This document shows, piece after piece, positions 1 to 14,160 of a stretch of 32,725 nt of DNA. The stretch spans positions 1-32,725 of the forward strand of contig CAIPXZ010000503.1 of assembly GCA_903869075.1 (NCBI GenBank), in the 5' to 3' direction. Position numbers and translations under genes: made by a program. The DNA is from an uncultured Myxococcales bacterium (lineage in GTDB: Bacteria; Myxococcota_A; UBA9042). Every line of letters starts with the position of its first letter. Positions within the stretch are counted from its first letter, which is position 1. Below the pieces are notes generated by a model. It saw only the letters and a program-made list of their open reading frames with translations. It ran no database searches and was not told where the DNA came from.

Positions 1-164
1 CCCTTGGCAACGGCGCCGAGCGAGTCAACGATCCAGTTGTCGCTGCCGGCGGCAGCGGTCGAGGAAGACGCGGTGGTGACCGAACGGCCCGCCGCGCTGA
101 CGACGGCCGCACCGGCGACCGAAGTGCCCACCCGGGCCCTGAAATCGCGACGAGAGAAAGACAT
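1..164 (-). CDS. Tat-exported protein, N-terminal fragment
   Basis: This reading frame is missing from the ORF track because it runs off the window. On the minus strand an ATG at 164 opens MSFSRRDFRARVG..., followed by an Ala/Val/Ser-rich stretch. The SRRDF motif near the N-terminus, then a weakly hydrophobic segment and small residues, is what a twin-arginine (Tat) signal peptide looks like. A G-rich ribosome binding site (GGGGGTG) sits just upstream of the ATG. About 54 residues are visible and the frame has no stop before base 1. The mature part seen so far (SDNWIVDSLGAVAKG) is too short to assign a family. The gene is divergent from the methyltransferase gene. Export by Tat would mean a protein folded in the cytoplasm, often a cofactor enzyme, but that is inference. 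Confidence 0.6.
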   Translation of the reverse strand, partial: MSFSRRDFRARVGTSVAGAAVVSAAGRSVTTASSSTAAAGSDNWIVDSLGAVAK

Positions 165-267
165 AGTGACACCCCCAGAGAAAGTCCCAGTCTGCAGTCT
201 AGGGACACCCACCGCACTCTGTCAAACGGTTTTGCGGTTTCTCCGCCAAACTGCCGCGCGACAACGC

Positions 268-295
268 TTGCAACTGGCCGATCGTCGGCTACGCT
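268..295 (+). promoter_or_regulatory. possible sigma70-type promoter for the methyltransferase gene
   Basis: TTGCAA (-35-like), a 16-base spacer and TACGCT (-10-like) lie about 30 bases upstream of the start codon at 326, in the divergent gap 165-325. The match is weak and based only on reading the sequence. Nothing else is evident in this gap. Confidence 0.25.
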
Positions 296-325
296 GCGGC
301 CGTTGGCCAGGAGTTTGCCCACCGC

Positions 326-1672
326 ATGAGCCCGTTGCCGCCCTCGCCGACCGCCGTCGCGCTTCGCTGGATCGTCTGTCCGTCTGCGCACTTGCAGTCG
401 GCGCCGTGGCTGTTGCAGGCGCGGACGCGGCAGTTCCAGGTCATCGCCAGTCCGTGGTCAGCGTGGCACGACGATCGTGCGGCGATCGCGGCCTGGGCGC
501 AAACCGTCCGCCAGCATCGTCTGGTGGCGGCGCTGCTGGTGCCGCTGCCGGCGATCGGCACCCTGCCGGTGGCGGCGCTGGACGCGGCAGGGCCGCTGTT
601 GCTGATCGTCACGCCGGCGCAGGCCGACGATCTGCAGCGGTGGCCGCAGGCGCTGGCGCTGCTGGCGCAGACCCGCTGGCCGCGGCTGCGGTGGACGACG
701 CTGGGCGTGCCGACGTGCCACGCCGCGGACTGGCAGCCGGATCTGCTGCTGGTGCCACCGCCCGCGCGGCCGCTGCCGTCCGCGTGCGCGGGGTGTGGCG
801 CGGCCTTGCGCTGTGCGGGTCCGCTGCCAGACCAGGCGGTGGCGCCGCTGCCGGAGCCGGTGAGCAACCAGTTTGACCTGACCGATGGCCCGGCGGCGGC
901 CGCGCTGCTGACGATCGCCGGGTCGCCGCCGCGGCCGATGGTCCTGCAGCAGCCGCTGACGCCGGTGGTGACGGCGGCGCTGGCGCGCGGGCAGCTGTAC
1001 CTGGATCGCTCGGACAAGCCGCGGCTGGACGATTTTGCCGCGGATCTGGAGCTGCTGGTGCCGACCGCTGGCGACGCCTGGCAGCCCGCCGGCGCGCAGC
1101 CGTTCGCCGCCGAGGAAGCGCTGCTGCTGGCGCACCTGCGGGCGCTGACGGGCGTCGTCGTGGACGTGGGCGCGGGGCCGATTCGCTACGTGCAAGGCCT
1201 GGCGGCGGCGCAGGCGGCCGGGCAGCTGCGCTACGTCGCGGTGGAGCCCGAGCTGGCGGCGCTGGAGCGGACCGTCACCGTGCTGCCGGACGCGCTGTGC
1301 CTGCAGGGCACGGGCGAGCACCTGCCGCTGGCCAGCCAGAGCGCCGACGCCGTGATGATGCTGCGTTCTTTCAACCACTTGCGTGACGTGCCGCAGGCGC
1401 TGCGCGAGGTCGCGCGCGTGCTCAAGCCCGGCGGCGTGTTCCTGGCGTGCGACAACGTGGCGTTTGGCCTGTGCCGTTCGCCCACGCAGCTGGCGCGGGC
1501 GCACGCGATTCCGCTGACGGAGACGCCGTTTGAGCACTACCGCAACGCCGACGCGCCGGACGCCGCGGCGGCGCTGATCGCCGCTGTTCCCAACGAATTT
1601 CAAGTGGATACGGTGCAACCGGTTGGCCTGGGCACATCCAACCAGTGGTTCCTGCGGGCGACGCGGCGCTAA
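326..1672 (+). CDS. class I SAM-dependent methyltransferase with N-terminal extension
   Basis: The 448-aa protein has a Rossmann methyltransferase domain at about residues 275-390. Motif I is VVDVGAGP (278-285). An acidic residue follows in VAVEPEL (304-310), and a methyltransferase-11-type segment runs from SADAVMMLRSFNHL to EVARVLKPGG. The substrate cannot be told. The first 270 residues are an extension without an obvious domain. They contain C154-x2-C157-x5-C163, followed by Gly-Pro, a spacing like the CX2CX5C part of SPASM iron-sulfur domains. There is no CX3CX2C radical SAM motif, so a full radical SAM enzyme is excluded. An AGGAG sequence 12 bases before the ATG supports the start. The next gene begins 83 bases downstream on the same strand. 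The methyltransferase fold is secure and the role is unknown. Confidence 0.8.
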   Translation: MSPLPPSPTAVALRWIVCPSAHLQSAPWLLQARTRQFQVIASPWSAWHDDRAAIAAWAQTVRQHRLVAALLVPLPAIGTLPVAALDAAGPLLLIVTPAQADDLQRWPQALALLAQTRWPRLRWTTLGVPTCHAADWQPDLLLVPPPARPLPSACAGCGAALRCAGPLPDQAVAPLPEPVSNQFDLTDGPAAAALLTIAGSPPRPMVLQQPLTPVVTAALARGQLYLDRSDKPRLDDFAADLELLVPTAGDAWQPAGAQPFAAEEALLLAHLRALTGVVVDVGAGPIRYVQGLAAAQAAGQLRYVAVEPELAALERTVTVLPDALCLQGTGEHLPLASQSADAVMMLRSFNHLRDVPQALREVARVLKPGGVFLACDNVAFGLCRSPTQLARAHAIPLTETPFEHYRNADAPDAAAALIAAVPNEFQVDTVQPVGLGTSNQWFLRATRR

Positions 1673-1686
1673 ACGACGGCGGCGGC

Positions 1687-1715
1687 TTGAAGGTGGCGGA
1701 GGGTCACGGTACGCT
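1687..1715 (+). promoter_or_regulatory. possible sigma70-type promoter for the MopE-like lipoprotein
   Basis: TTGAAG, a 17-base spacer and TACGCT end about 40 bases before the preferred start at 1756. The -10-like hexamer is the same as the one proposed upstream of the methyltransferase. The match to consensus is partial. The location also argues that the ORF-track start at 1645 is too early. Confidence 0.25.
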
Positions 1716-1755
1716 AACTGGTTTGCGGGCGCTGCGATCGCGCCGGTGCATCGGG

Positions 1756-7626
<5,871 letters not shown>

Positions 7627-7627
7627 G

Positions 7628-8704
7628 ATGCCGAGAGCGGCGCGCAACCATCTGTATTTCCTGCTAGTTCTCGCGGGCTGTAGCGCGCCGACAACGACAA
7701 GCTTGGACGCCGCGGCGGCTGATGACGCGCCCGCGCCGGACGTCAGCCTCGTGGATGCGCCAGCCGAAGTCACGGCGGATGCGGCGGCGGACGCAGCGGC
7801 AGACGTGAGCGCGAGCGGCTGTCTTGCCGGCGCGATGCAGATTCTGGAGGGCGATGCCGTGGTGCCGCAGACGCTGGTGCACCTGACGTGCGATGCCGTC
7901 CACCCCGCCAGCGTGACGCAGTGCACCTGGACGCTGCTGATGCAGCCGCTGGGTTCGGCGGCGCAGGTCCAGCCCGCTGGCAACGTCAACCAGTTTACGC
8001 TGGCGCCGAACGTCGCGGGCACGTACACGCTGTGCCCGACGGCGCACTACTCGGACGGCGCGCAACACTGCGCGCTGGCTTGTGAAACCGTGATCGTGCT
8101 GCCCGACAAGGCCATCCACGCGGAGCTGACGTGGGACACGCCCGGCGCGGCGACGGCGACCGATGCGGATCCGTGCAAATCGGCACAGCCACAGCTGCAT
8201 TTTGCCCATCCGTACGCCGACGACGGCGTGGACGAAGACTGCGACGGCCAGCCGGATCCGTGGTTCGACGCCAAGTACGACTGCTACAGCCAAAACTGCA
8301 GCGCGGGCAAGGTGTTGGACTGGGGCTCGCCGGACCCGAACGTCGACGACAACCCGGACCTGAACGCTTTTGACGGCGGGCCGGACAACCTCGACCTGAT
8401 GCTGCCCGAGGACGGCAAGACCTACCGGCTGGGCGTCGTCAACCCGGCCAGCTGCGGCCCGACGACGGCGACGCTGCGGGTCTACGTGTACGGCGCGCTG
8501 CAGTTTGAGGACACGGACACCTTGCAGCCGCTCGATCTGTGGAACGTCGGCACGGCGGAATGGCCAGACGCCTCATTGGACGGCTGCAACGCCGGCAACC
8601 TCTGCAAGCCCGGCAGCGGCAAGGGCAAGTGCGTCACGCCGTGCTACAAGCCCCCGCCGGGATTGAGCATTCCCGGCGAGTGGACAAGCGCCGTCTGCCC
8701 GTAA
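7628..8704 (+). CDS. lipoprotein with single MopE-like motif, partner of the giant lipoprotein
   Basis: The 358-aa protein starts one base after the stop of the giant gene, so the two are surely co-transcribed. MPRAARNHLYFLLVLAGC is a lipoprotein signal with the lipidated Cys at residue 18. An Asp/Ala-rich stalk follows at about 20-60. A segment at about 70-155 has an Ig/PKD-like feel (ending GTYTLCPTAHYSDG). The C-terminal domain begins with a HAELTWDTPG stretch. It includes one DDGVDEDCDGQPD motif and ends with a beta-rich part (GPTTATLRVYVYGALQFE). I recognise this overall pattern from myxobacterial and bradymonad-type surface proteins, but I cannot name a family. It meets lipA tail to tail with two bases between the stops. 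A surface role next to the giant lipoprotein is inferred from operon position and the shared motif. Confidence 0.75.
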   Translation: MPRAARNHLYFLLVLAGCSAPTTTSLDAAAADDAPAPDVSLVDAPAEVTADAAADAAADVSASGCLAGAMQILEGDAVVPQTLVHLTCDAVHPASVTQCTWTLLMQPLGSAAQVQPAGNVNQFTLAPNVAGTYTLCPTAHYSDGAQHCALACETVIVLPDKAIHAELTWDTPGAATATDADPCKSAQPQLHFAHPYADDGVDEDCDGQPDPWFDAKYDCYSQNCSAGKVLDWGSPDPNVDDNPDLNAFDGGPDNLDLMLPEDGKTYRLGVVNPASCGPTTATLRVYVYGALQFEDTDTLQPLDLWNVGTAEWPDASLDGCNAGNLCKPGSGKGKCVTPCYKPPPGLSIPGEWTSAVCP

Positions 8705-8706
8705 AT

Positions 8707-9645
8707 CTAGCCGCGCGCGGTCACAAGCCCGCGCAGGAAGTGCTCGCCGGCGCGGTAGCTGGATCGCACGAGCGGCCCTGAGGCGCAGTACAAAAAGCCC
8801 AGCGCCATCGCGCGGTCATGCCAGCGTTGGAACGCATCAGGCGTAATGAATTCAACCACTTCCAGATGCCACGGCGACGGCCGCAGGTACTGGCCGAGCG
8901 TCACGGCGTCGACGTCGTGCGCGCGCAGGTCCTGCAGCGCCTGATCAATCTCAGCGTCCGTCTCGGAAAGTCCAAGCATAATCGAGGACTTGGTCACGAC
9001 CTGCGGCCTGTGCCGCTTGGCGAACTGCAGCACCTCCAGGCTCTGCTGATACGTCGCGCGGCGGTCGCGGACGCCCGGCGTGAGGCGCGCGACGGTCTCG
9101 ATGTTGTGGGCAAAAACGTCCGGCGCGCCATCCAGAACCGCTGAAATCTGCTCCTGTTTTCCCTGAAAGTCCGGCGTCAGCACCTCGACCAGCGTCTGCG
9201 GGCTTGCCGCCTTGATCGCCTGGATCGTCGCGGCAAAGTGCGCCGCGCCGCCGTCGTCGAGGTCATCGCGGTTGACGCTGGTCAGCACGACGTAGTCCAG
9301 CGCCATCAACTGCACTTGTTCCGCGGACTTGCGCGGCTCGTCGGCATCCAGCGCCGGCGGCCGCGGGTTGTTCTTGACGGCGCAAAAACGGCAGGCACGC
9401 GTGCAGGCTTCGCCCATGAGCATCAGCGTCGCGGTGCCGGAATTCCAGCACTCGCCGATGTTCGGGCACTGCGCCTCCTCGCACACGGTGTGCAACTTCC
9501 TGTCGCGCAAGCGGATTTTGATGTCTGCGTAGCGACCGCCGCCCGGCAGCGGCGCCTTCAGCCACGGCGGCAGACGCGGCCGCTCGACGCCGCGCTCGCG
9601 GTCGCGCTCACGCAAAAGCGAGGTCTTTTCAGGGGAAATGCGCAC
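8707..9645 (-). CDS. lipA: lipoyl synthase
   Basis: LipA is a radical SAM enzyme that inserts two sulfurs into protein-bound octanoyl groups to make lipoyl cofactors for 2-oxoacid dehydrogenases and the glycine cleavage system. The auxiliary cluster Cys are visible as C55, C60 and C66 (CEEAQCPNIGEC), and the radical SAM cluster as C81, C85 and C88 (CTRACRFC). The conserved C-terminal RSSYRAGE supplies the serine ligand of the auxiliary cluster. I prefer the GTG at 9645 (MRISPEKTSL..., 312 aa), which has GGAGAG five bases upstream. The ORF-track start at 9741 would overlap the upstream gene by 71 bases and add an uncharacteristic basic extension. No lipB is in the window. It probably shares a transcript with the kelch-like lipoprotein gene ahead of it (25-base gap). 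Confidence 0.96.
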   Translation of the reverse strand: MRISPEKTSLLRERDRERGVERPRLPPWLKAPLPGGGRYADIKIRLRDRKLHTVCEEAQCPNIGECWNSGTATLMLMGEACTRACRFCAVKNNPRPPALDADEPRKSAEQVQLMALDYVVLTSVNRDDLDDGGAAHFAATIQAIKAASPQTLVEVLTPDFQGKQEQISAVLDGAPDVFAHNIETVARLTPGVRDRRATYQQSLEVLQFAKRHRPQVVTKSSIMLGLSETDAEIDQALQDLRAHDVDAVTLGQYLRPSPWHLEVVEFITPDAFQRWHDRAMALGFLYCASGPLVRSSYRAGEHFLRGLVTARG

Positions 9646-9670
9646 GAAAGCTCTCCGCGCGACCCGCAGG

Positions 9671-11431
9671 TCACGGCTTGCAGGCGGCTTGGCCGGCAGA
9701 AGTGGCAAACGGCGCTGAGACAATTTGCGCCGCCGCATCAAAGGTTTCCGTGGCGGCCACTGGCGGTTGGATGCCCTGCAGCCCGCCCGTCAACAGCGCG
9801 CCGACCGGCAGCGGCAGCGCGATCTGCCCAAACCGACCGCCGATCGCCGCCAGCGTGTCCAGCTTAACCGGCGTGACGACGCCCGCCGCCGGGTCAACGA
9901 TCGGCTGCAGCAGCAGAAACCCATTGACAAGACAACCATTTTTGACCTGATCGTCGGTTTGACACTGGCTCGCGGGGTCGTCCGCCGCCTGCAGCTTGCT
10001 CAGGCTCAGCAGCCCGCCCGACAACAGCACGTAGCCGCCGTCCAGCCGCGTCGCCGCGATGCCCAAGCCACCCGGCAGCGCCGCGCCACTGGGGAGCGCC
10101 ACCTTGCTGCACACCGCGGTGCCGTGCGCGCGATCGACGACGACGGTGTAGCTCGGCGTCGCGGTCGCCCAGCCGGTGTTGACCGGGATGCCGCCGGTAA
10201 CCAGGAAGGTCAGCACGTCGCCCTGCTCGGCCAGCACGACCGCGGCGGCACCGATTGTCTGCGCGTTGGGATCGCTGACGATCTGGGCGCCGCTGACCTG
10301 CAACAGCGTGCCGCTGGTGGCGTCCTTGGCGAGGAGCTCACCAAAATTCGCAGCCAGCTTGCTGGGTTGGCCGCCCCACACGACGACGGCGCCGTCGCTA
10401 TAGCTCAGCACGTTGGGCTGAATACGGCCGACCGCCAGATGCAGCGGCGTGCCCTGAACCGGCGCACCAAGCGGCAACGCGACCCGCACGCCACCGCCCA
10501 GCGCCACGCCACCCGCGCCCAGACCGCCGACAAACACCAAGCTGCCGCCCGCCACCGCCGCGCCCGTCAGCGGCATTGTCGCTGCCTCCAGGCCGGTCGT
10601 CGGTACCAGCGTGCTGCCCGCGTTCACGTCCAGCAGCTCGATCAGCGGCGTCGCCCCGCCCGCACCCGGCAGCTCATGCGGCGCGAACAGCGTCAGCGGC
10701 AGGCTCATTGCCGTCTGGTCCAGGTGCGCCGAGCCGCCCGCCACCAGCACGTGTGTCGCGTCCACGGGCAGCACTTGCGGCCAAATCCGCGGCGCTTGGA
10801 GCGACGGCCCCGGCCGCCACTGGCCCAGCCGGTAGTCGTAGAAATCGGTCGCCGCCGACGCTGTCGCCAGCGTGCCGTCCCACTTGTCCGCGCCGCCAAC
10901 GACGATCGCGTCGCCCGATGCCAGCGCCGTGCCACCCGCGAATGCCCGCGGTGTCTGCAGGCCCGTGCCCACGCCATTGCGGCCCATGCAGGCCAGCTTC
11001 CCCGGCGGCGTCATGAACAGCTGGGCGCTCGTCTCTTCGCCCTGTTTGACAACAAAATCGCTGCCTTTGCCGTACCACACGACGCGGTTATCGACGGTGC
11101 AGGCGTAGACCTGTAGCTGCAGCTGGTTGGACACTGGCAAGGTGCCCACGCTCCAGGTGCCGTTGCCGGCGACGTCCGCGGCGCTAATGGTCAGCGTCGC
11201 CGTCTGACCAGTGTCCAGCTCGCGCCATTGCAGCGTCAGGTGGTCAATCGCGTCGGCGCTGCCCGACGGCAAGGTGCCGGTGCCATTCCAGGTCGCGGAG
11301 CAAGCTTGCGTGCCCTCCAGCGCCGCGAACTGGATCGCGATGCCGCTCGATGCCGGCACCGGGGCTGCCGCACAACCCAGCATCATTGCAGGCAAAATCA
11401 GCCAGCTTGCCCGTCGCGTCGCGTTTGCCAC
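9671..11431 (-). CDS. kelch-like beta-propeller lipoprotein
   Basis: The 586-aa protein starts with GTG, preceded by a GAGG ribosome binding site, and has a lipoprotein signal ending AMMLGC (Cys at residue 20). Residues 30-150 form a beta-rich domain with one DxDTGQTATLTI-like segment. From about 160 onward the chain contains repeated stretches of the type GGxxLxxGxAIVVGG, THVLVAGGSA, SLVFVGGLG, AVVVWGGQP and GYVLLSGG. These are degenerate kelch or galactose-oxidase-like blades, commonly of about 45-60 residues. This suggests an exported beta-propeller that binds a protein or carbohydrate, with no catalytic residues that I can identify. It is divergent from the rseP-like gene. Lipidation and the propeller fold are likely. 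The function is unknown. Confidence 0.7.
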   Translation of the reverse strand: MANATRRASWLILPAMMLGCAAAPVPASSGIAIQFAALEGTQACSATWNGTGTLPSGSADAIDHLTLQWRELDTGQTATLTISAADVAGNGTWSVGTLPVSNQLQLQVYACTVDNRVVWYGKGSDFVVKQGEETSAQLFMTPPGKLACMGRNGVGTGLQTPRAFAGGTALASGDAIVVGGADKWDGTLATASAATDFYDYRLGQWRPGPSLQAPRIWPQVLPVDATHVLVAGGSAHLDQTAMSLPLTLFAPHELPGAGGATPLIELLDVNAGSTLVPTTGLEAATMPLTGAAVAGGSLVFVGGLGAGGVALGGGVRVALPLGAPVQGTPLHLAVGRIQPNVLSYSDGAVVVWGGQPSKLAANFGELLAKDATSGTLLQVSGAQIVSDPNAQTIGAAAVVLAEQGDVLTFLVTGGIPVNTGWATATPSYTVVVDRAHGTAVCSKVALPSGAALPGGLGIAATRLDGGYVLLSGGLLSLSKLQAADDPASQCQTDDQVKNGCLVNGFLLLQPIVDPAAGVVTPVKLDTLAAIGGRFGQIALPLPVGALLTGGLQGIQPPVAATETFDAAAQIVSAPFATSAGQAACKP

Positions 11432-11546
11432 AGCATGCCTCTGCCGTCCGCGACCGCGCGGACGTCACCGTTGTAACGCCGCTCTGCCCGCGCTGCAAAT
11501 GCCCCGGCGGCCAACGACGGATCGGGAATGCACATTGCGACTCCTG

Positions 11547-11555
11547 TGCTATGCT
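11547..11555 (+). promoter_or_regulatory. possible extended -10 element for the rseP-like gene
   Basis: TGCTATGCT combines a TGn extension with a TATGCT hexamer, about 50 bases before the ATG at 11607. No good -35 box is seen. If it is real, transcription begins near 11562 and the start codon at 11607 is favoured over the upstream in-frame starts of the ORF track. Confidence 0.2.
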
Positions 11556-11606
11556 GTCATGGCCTGTGGTTGGGCCCATTCACCGCACCTGACGAGCGAT
11601 CTGTTC

Positions 11607-13376
11607 ATGCCACTGCTTTACGCGCTCTTGATGCTCGTGCCGCTCGTGCTGTTTCACGAGTTCGGCCACTTTGTCGTCGCCCGCTGGATGGGCGTGCGCG
11701 TGCTGTCGTTTTCGATCGGCTTTGGCCCTGTCGTCGCTGAATGGCAGCGCAATGGCACGCAATACGCGGTGCGCGCCCTGCCACTCGGCGGCTTCGTGCG
11801 CATGCTCGGCGACGATCCGTCAGCGCCGGCTGATCCGGAAGTGGCCGACGCGCCCGACGCTTTCACCGCCAAGCCGGTGTGGCGGCGCGCGCTGATCGTC
11901 GGCGCCGGGCCGCTGTTCAACTTCATCCTGCCGCTGTTCGTGCTGTTCGGCAGCGCGCTGGCGTTTCGCCAACAGGTCGTGCCGTCGGTGGTGGGCGCCG
12001 TGGTGCCGGGCGGGCCGGCGGCGCTGGCGGGGCTGCGCACCGGCGACCAGATCCGCGCGATCGACGGCGTGGCGGTGGCGACTTTTGACGAGCTCGTCGA
12101 CGCCGTCTCGGCGCGGCCGGGCAAGCTGACCCGGTTTTCCATCACCCGCGCCGACAAGCCGCTGGACGTGATGGTCACACCGATCCGCCAGCGGCAGATG
12201 ATCCCAGAGCTGGGGATGGTGCGCTACGTCGGGCGGATCCAGGTGCTGGCGCAGCCGGAGGCGTCGGTCGTGTCGGTGGCGCCGGGCTCGGCGGCGTGGC
12301 AGGCGGGCGTGCGCAGCGGCGATCGCGTGCGTTCGGTGACGGTCGCTGGCACGACAACGCCGGTGGAGCGGTTTTACGAGCTGGACGAGGCGCTGCGCCA
12401 CGCGCTGACGCAGCAGTTGCCGATTCAGCTGGCGGTCTCGCACCTGCGCTGGCAGACCGAAGTGAGCGGCGAGACGCTGGACAAGGCCGTCGAGCACCCG
12501 CACGACGACGCGGCGACGACGCTGACGCTGCCGAGCGCGGCGGCGAGCGACATGGCCGGGCTGGGGCTGCTGGCCCCGGGGGCGATCGTCGGTTCGGTGG
12601 AGAAAGCGACGCCGGCGGTGACGCAGGCGCACCTGCTGCCGGGCGATGAACTGCTGGCGCTGGACGGCAAGCCGCTGACCTCGCTGATGCAGCTCTACGA
12701 CGAGCTGCGGCGGCCGTTCGACGACGTGCGCGGCAAGCCGGAGAACCGCGGACGTGCGCCGGAGCTGATCGTCGCCGAGGCCAAGCAGGTGCTGAAGCCG
12801 CACACGCTGCACCTGCGCCGGGCGGTGGCCAAGCCGCTGCCGGGTCAGGCGGAATTCGTCGAGCTGGACACACAACTGACTGTGGACATTAGCCTTTCCT
12901 CGGAGCACCGGCCGCGCGCGCAGATCGGCATCGGCCCGGCGACGGACTACGCGGTGGCGCCGCTGATCGCCAACCCGCGGCCGCTGCACTCGGCGCTGAC
13001 GTGGACGGGCGAGAAATTCGTCGAGGGCGCCGAGATGGTGTTTCGCACGCTCGCCGGCCTGTTCAAGGGCGATGTGCCGGTGCGTGAGGTCGGCGGACCG
13101 CTGTTCATTGCGCAAATCGCCAACAAAAGCGCGGAGCTGGGCGCGGAGACTTTCCTCGTGACGATGGCTGGACTGTCGATCAACCTCGGCATCGTCAACC
13201 TGCTGCCGATCCCGCTTGTCGACGGCGGCCACCTGCTGTTCCTGCTGATCGAGGCGATTCGCCGCGGCCCGGTGCAGCTGCGCACGCGGCAAATCGCGGC
13301 GTACATCGGCATGACGTTTCTCGGCCTGCTGTTTTTGGTCGTGATGAAGAACGACATCGAACGGCTGATTCGCTAA
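11607..13376 (+). CDS. rseP: RseP-type site-2 protease with three PDZ-like domains
   Basis: This is an intramembrane zinc metalloprotease of family M50 that cleaves anti-sigma factors and remnant signal peptides in the inner membrane. From the ATG at 11607 it is 589 aa. The first transmembrane segment carries HEFGH (17-21). The C-terminal part has GGPLFIAQIANKS, SINLGIVNLLPIP and LVDGGH (537-542), all typical of RseP. Between them I see three PDZ-like stretches: about 126-195 (VVPGGPAALAGLRTGDQI), 218-280 (VAPGSAAWQAGVRSGDRV) and 325-405 (QAHLLPGDELLALDGK). Enterobacterial RseP has two and is about 450 aa. The ORF-track start at 11211 adds residues lying over the divergent promoter region. 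tsaB follows three bases after the stop. Confidence 0.92.
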   Translation: MPLLYALLMLVPLVLFHEFGHFVVARWMGVRVLSFSIGFGPVVAEWQRNGTQYAVRALPLGGFVRMLGDDPSAPADPEVADAPDAFTAKPVWRRALIVGAGPLFNFILPLFVLFGSALAFRQQVVPSVVGAVVPGGPAALAGLRTGDQIRAIDGVAVATFDELVDAVSARPGKLTRFSITRADKPLDVMVTPIRQRQMIPELGMVRYVGRIQVLAQPEASVVSVAPGSAAWQAGVRSGDRVRSVTVAGTTTPVERFYELDEALRHALTQQLPIQLAVSHLRWQTEVSGETLDKAVEHPHDDAATTLTLPSAAASDMAGLGLLAPGAIVGSVEKATPAVTQAHLLPGDELLALDGKPLTSLMQLYDELRRPFDDVRGKPENRGRAPELIVAEAKQVLKPHTLHLRRAVAKPLPGQAEFVELDTQLTVDISLSSEHRPRAQIGIGPATDYAVAPLIANPRPLHSALTWTGEKFVEGAEMVFRTLAGLFKGDVPVREVGGPLFIAQIANKSAELGAETFLVTMAGLSINLGIVNLLPIPLVDGGHLLFLLIEAIRRGPVQLRTRQIAAYIGMTFLGLLFLVVMKNDIERLIR

Positions 13377-13379
13377 CCC

Positions 13380-14096
13380 ATGCATTTGCTCGCTATTTCC
13401 ACCTCGACGCCGCACTGGACGGTGTGGCTGCACCGCGGCGATGGCTGGCACCGCGGCGTGGCGGCGGAGGCGGGACGCGGCACGGGCGAGCGCGCGAGCC
13501 TGACGCGGCTGGTCTGGGACCTGTTGGCGGCGGCGGAACTGCAGCCGGCGGAGCTGCAGCGCGTTGTCTGCGACGTCGGTCCGGGCAGCTTTACCGGCCT
13601 GCGGCAAGGCCTGGCGTTGGCGCGGGCGCTGGCGTGGGCGCACGGGATTCCGACGCACGCGGCGGGCTCGCTGGACGCGATGGCCTGGCAAACGCAGCCG
13701 CTGCTGCTGCCGCACGACCGACTCGTTGTGGCGCTGCCGGCGCGGGCGGACGTCGATTTCATCGCCCTGCGCGACGGCCAAACGCTGCACGAACAGGCGC
13801 TGACGGCGGCGGAAGCGCCGGCGTGGTGGCAACACGCGCAACCGACGGTGCTCGCGGTGCCTGCGGCGGATCGCACCCGGGCGCTCGCGCGGCTGGCCCT
13901 GGGCACGGGTGCACGCGTGCTGGAAGTGCAGCCGGAGGCGGAAACGATGGGTCGCTGGAGTCTTTCACAGCCCATTGCAGCGTCAGCCCTGACACCGCGC
14001 TATCTTGCGGTCTCGGAGGCTGAGGTCAACGCCGGCGTTGCGATGCCGGAAGTGACCTTGCTGGCTGAAGATCGCAGCGGTGCGCCGAATCCCTGA
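13380..14096 (+). CDS. tsaB: tRNA t6A synthesis protein TsaB
   Basis: TsaB is the non-catalytic ASKHA-fold partner of TsaD in making N6-threonylcarbamoyladenosine at tRNA position 37. The 238-aa length is normal. The N-terminal beta-strand LLAISTSTP and the signature GPGSFTGLRQGLALA (67-81) are diagnostic. The usual Asp in the first motif (AIDTST) is Ser here, a small deviation. The C-terminal 60 residues are weakly conserved, as is common in this family. It begins three bases after rseP, so the two are probably co-transcribed although their functions are unrelated. Confidence 0.92.
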   Translation: MHLLAISTSTPHWTVWLHRGDGWHRGVAAEAGRGTGERASLTRLVWDLLAAAELQPAELQRVVCDVGPGSFTGLRQGLALARALAWAHGIPTHAAGSLDAMAWQTQPLLLPHDRLVVALPARADVDFIALRDGQTLHEQALTAAEAPAWWQHAQPTVLAVPAADRTRALARLALGTGARVLEVQPEAETMGRWSLSQPIAASALTPRYLAVSEAEVNAGVAMPEVTLLAEDRSGAPNP

Positions 14097-14106
14097 TCCG
14101 GTGCGC

Positions 14107-14135
14107 TTGTCAGTCGCAGGGTGGATCGGCACAAT
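14107..14135 (+). promoter_or_regulatory. possible sigma70-type promoter upstream of the RiPP-like operon
   Basis: TTGTCA (five of six to TTGACA), a 17-base spacer and CACAAT (four of six to TATAAT) lie in the 161-base gap between tsaB and the pqqD-like gene. It competes with the sigma54-like site 26 bases downstream; both could be used. Confidence 0.35.
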
Positions 14136-14160
14136 GAACATGGGTCAGTGTCGGCTGCGT

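Noticed and set aside
4-876. 290-aa plus-strand ORF at the window start
   Set aside because: It crosses both the Tat-signal start region and the methyltransferase frame, and has Arg/Ala-rich sequence with no recognisable family.
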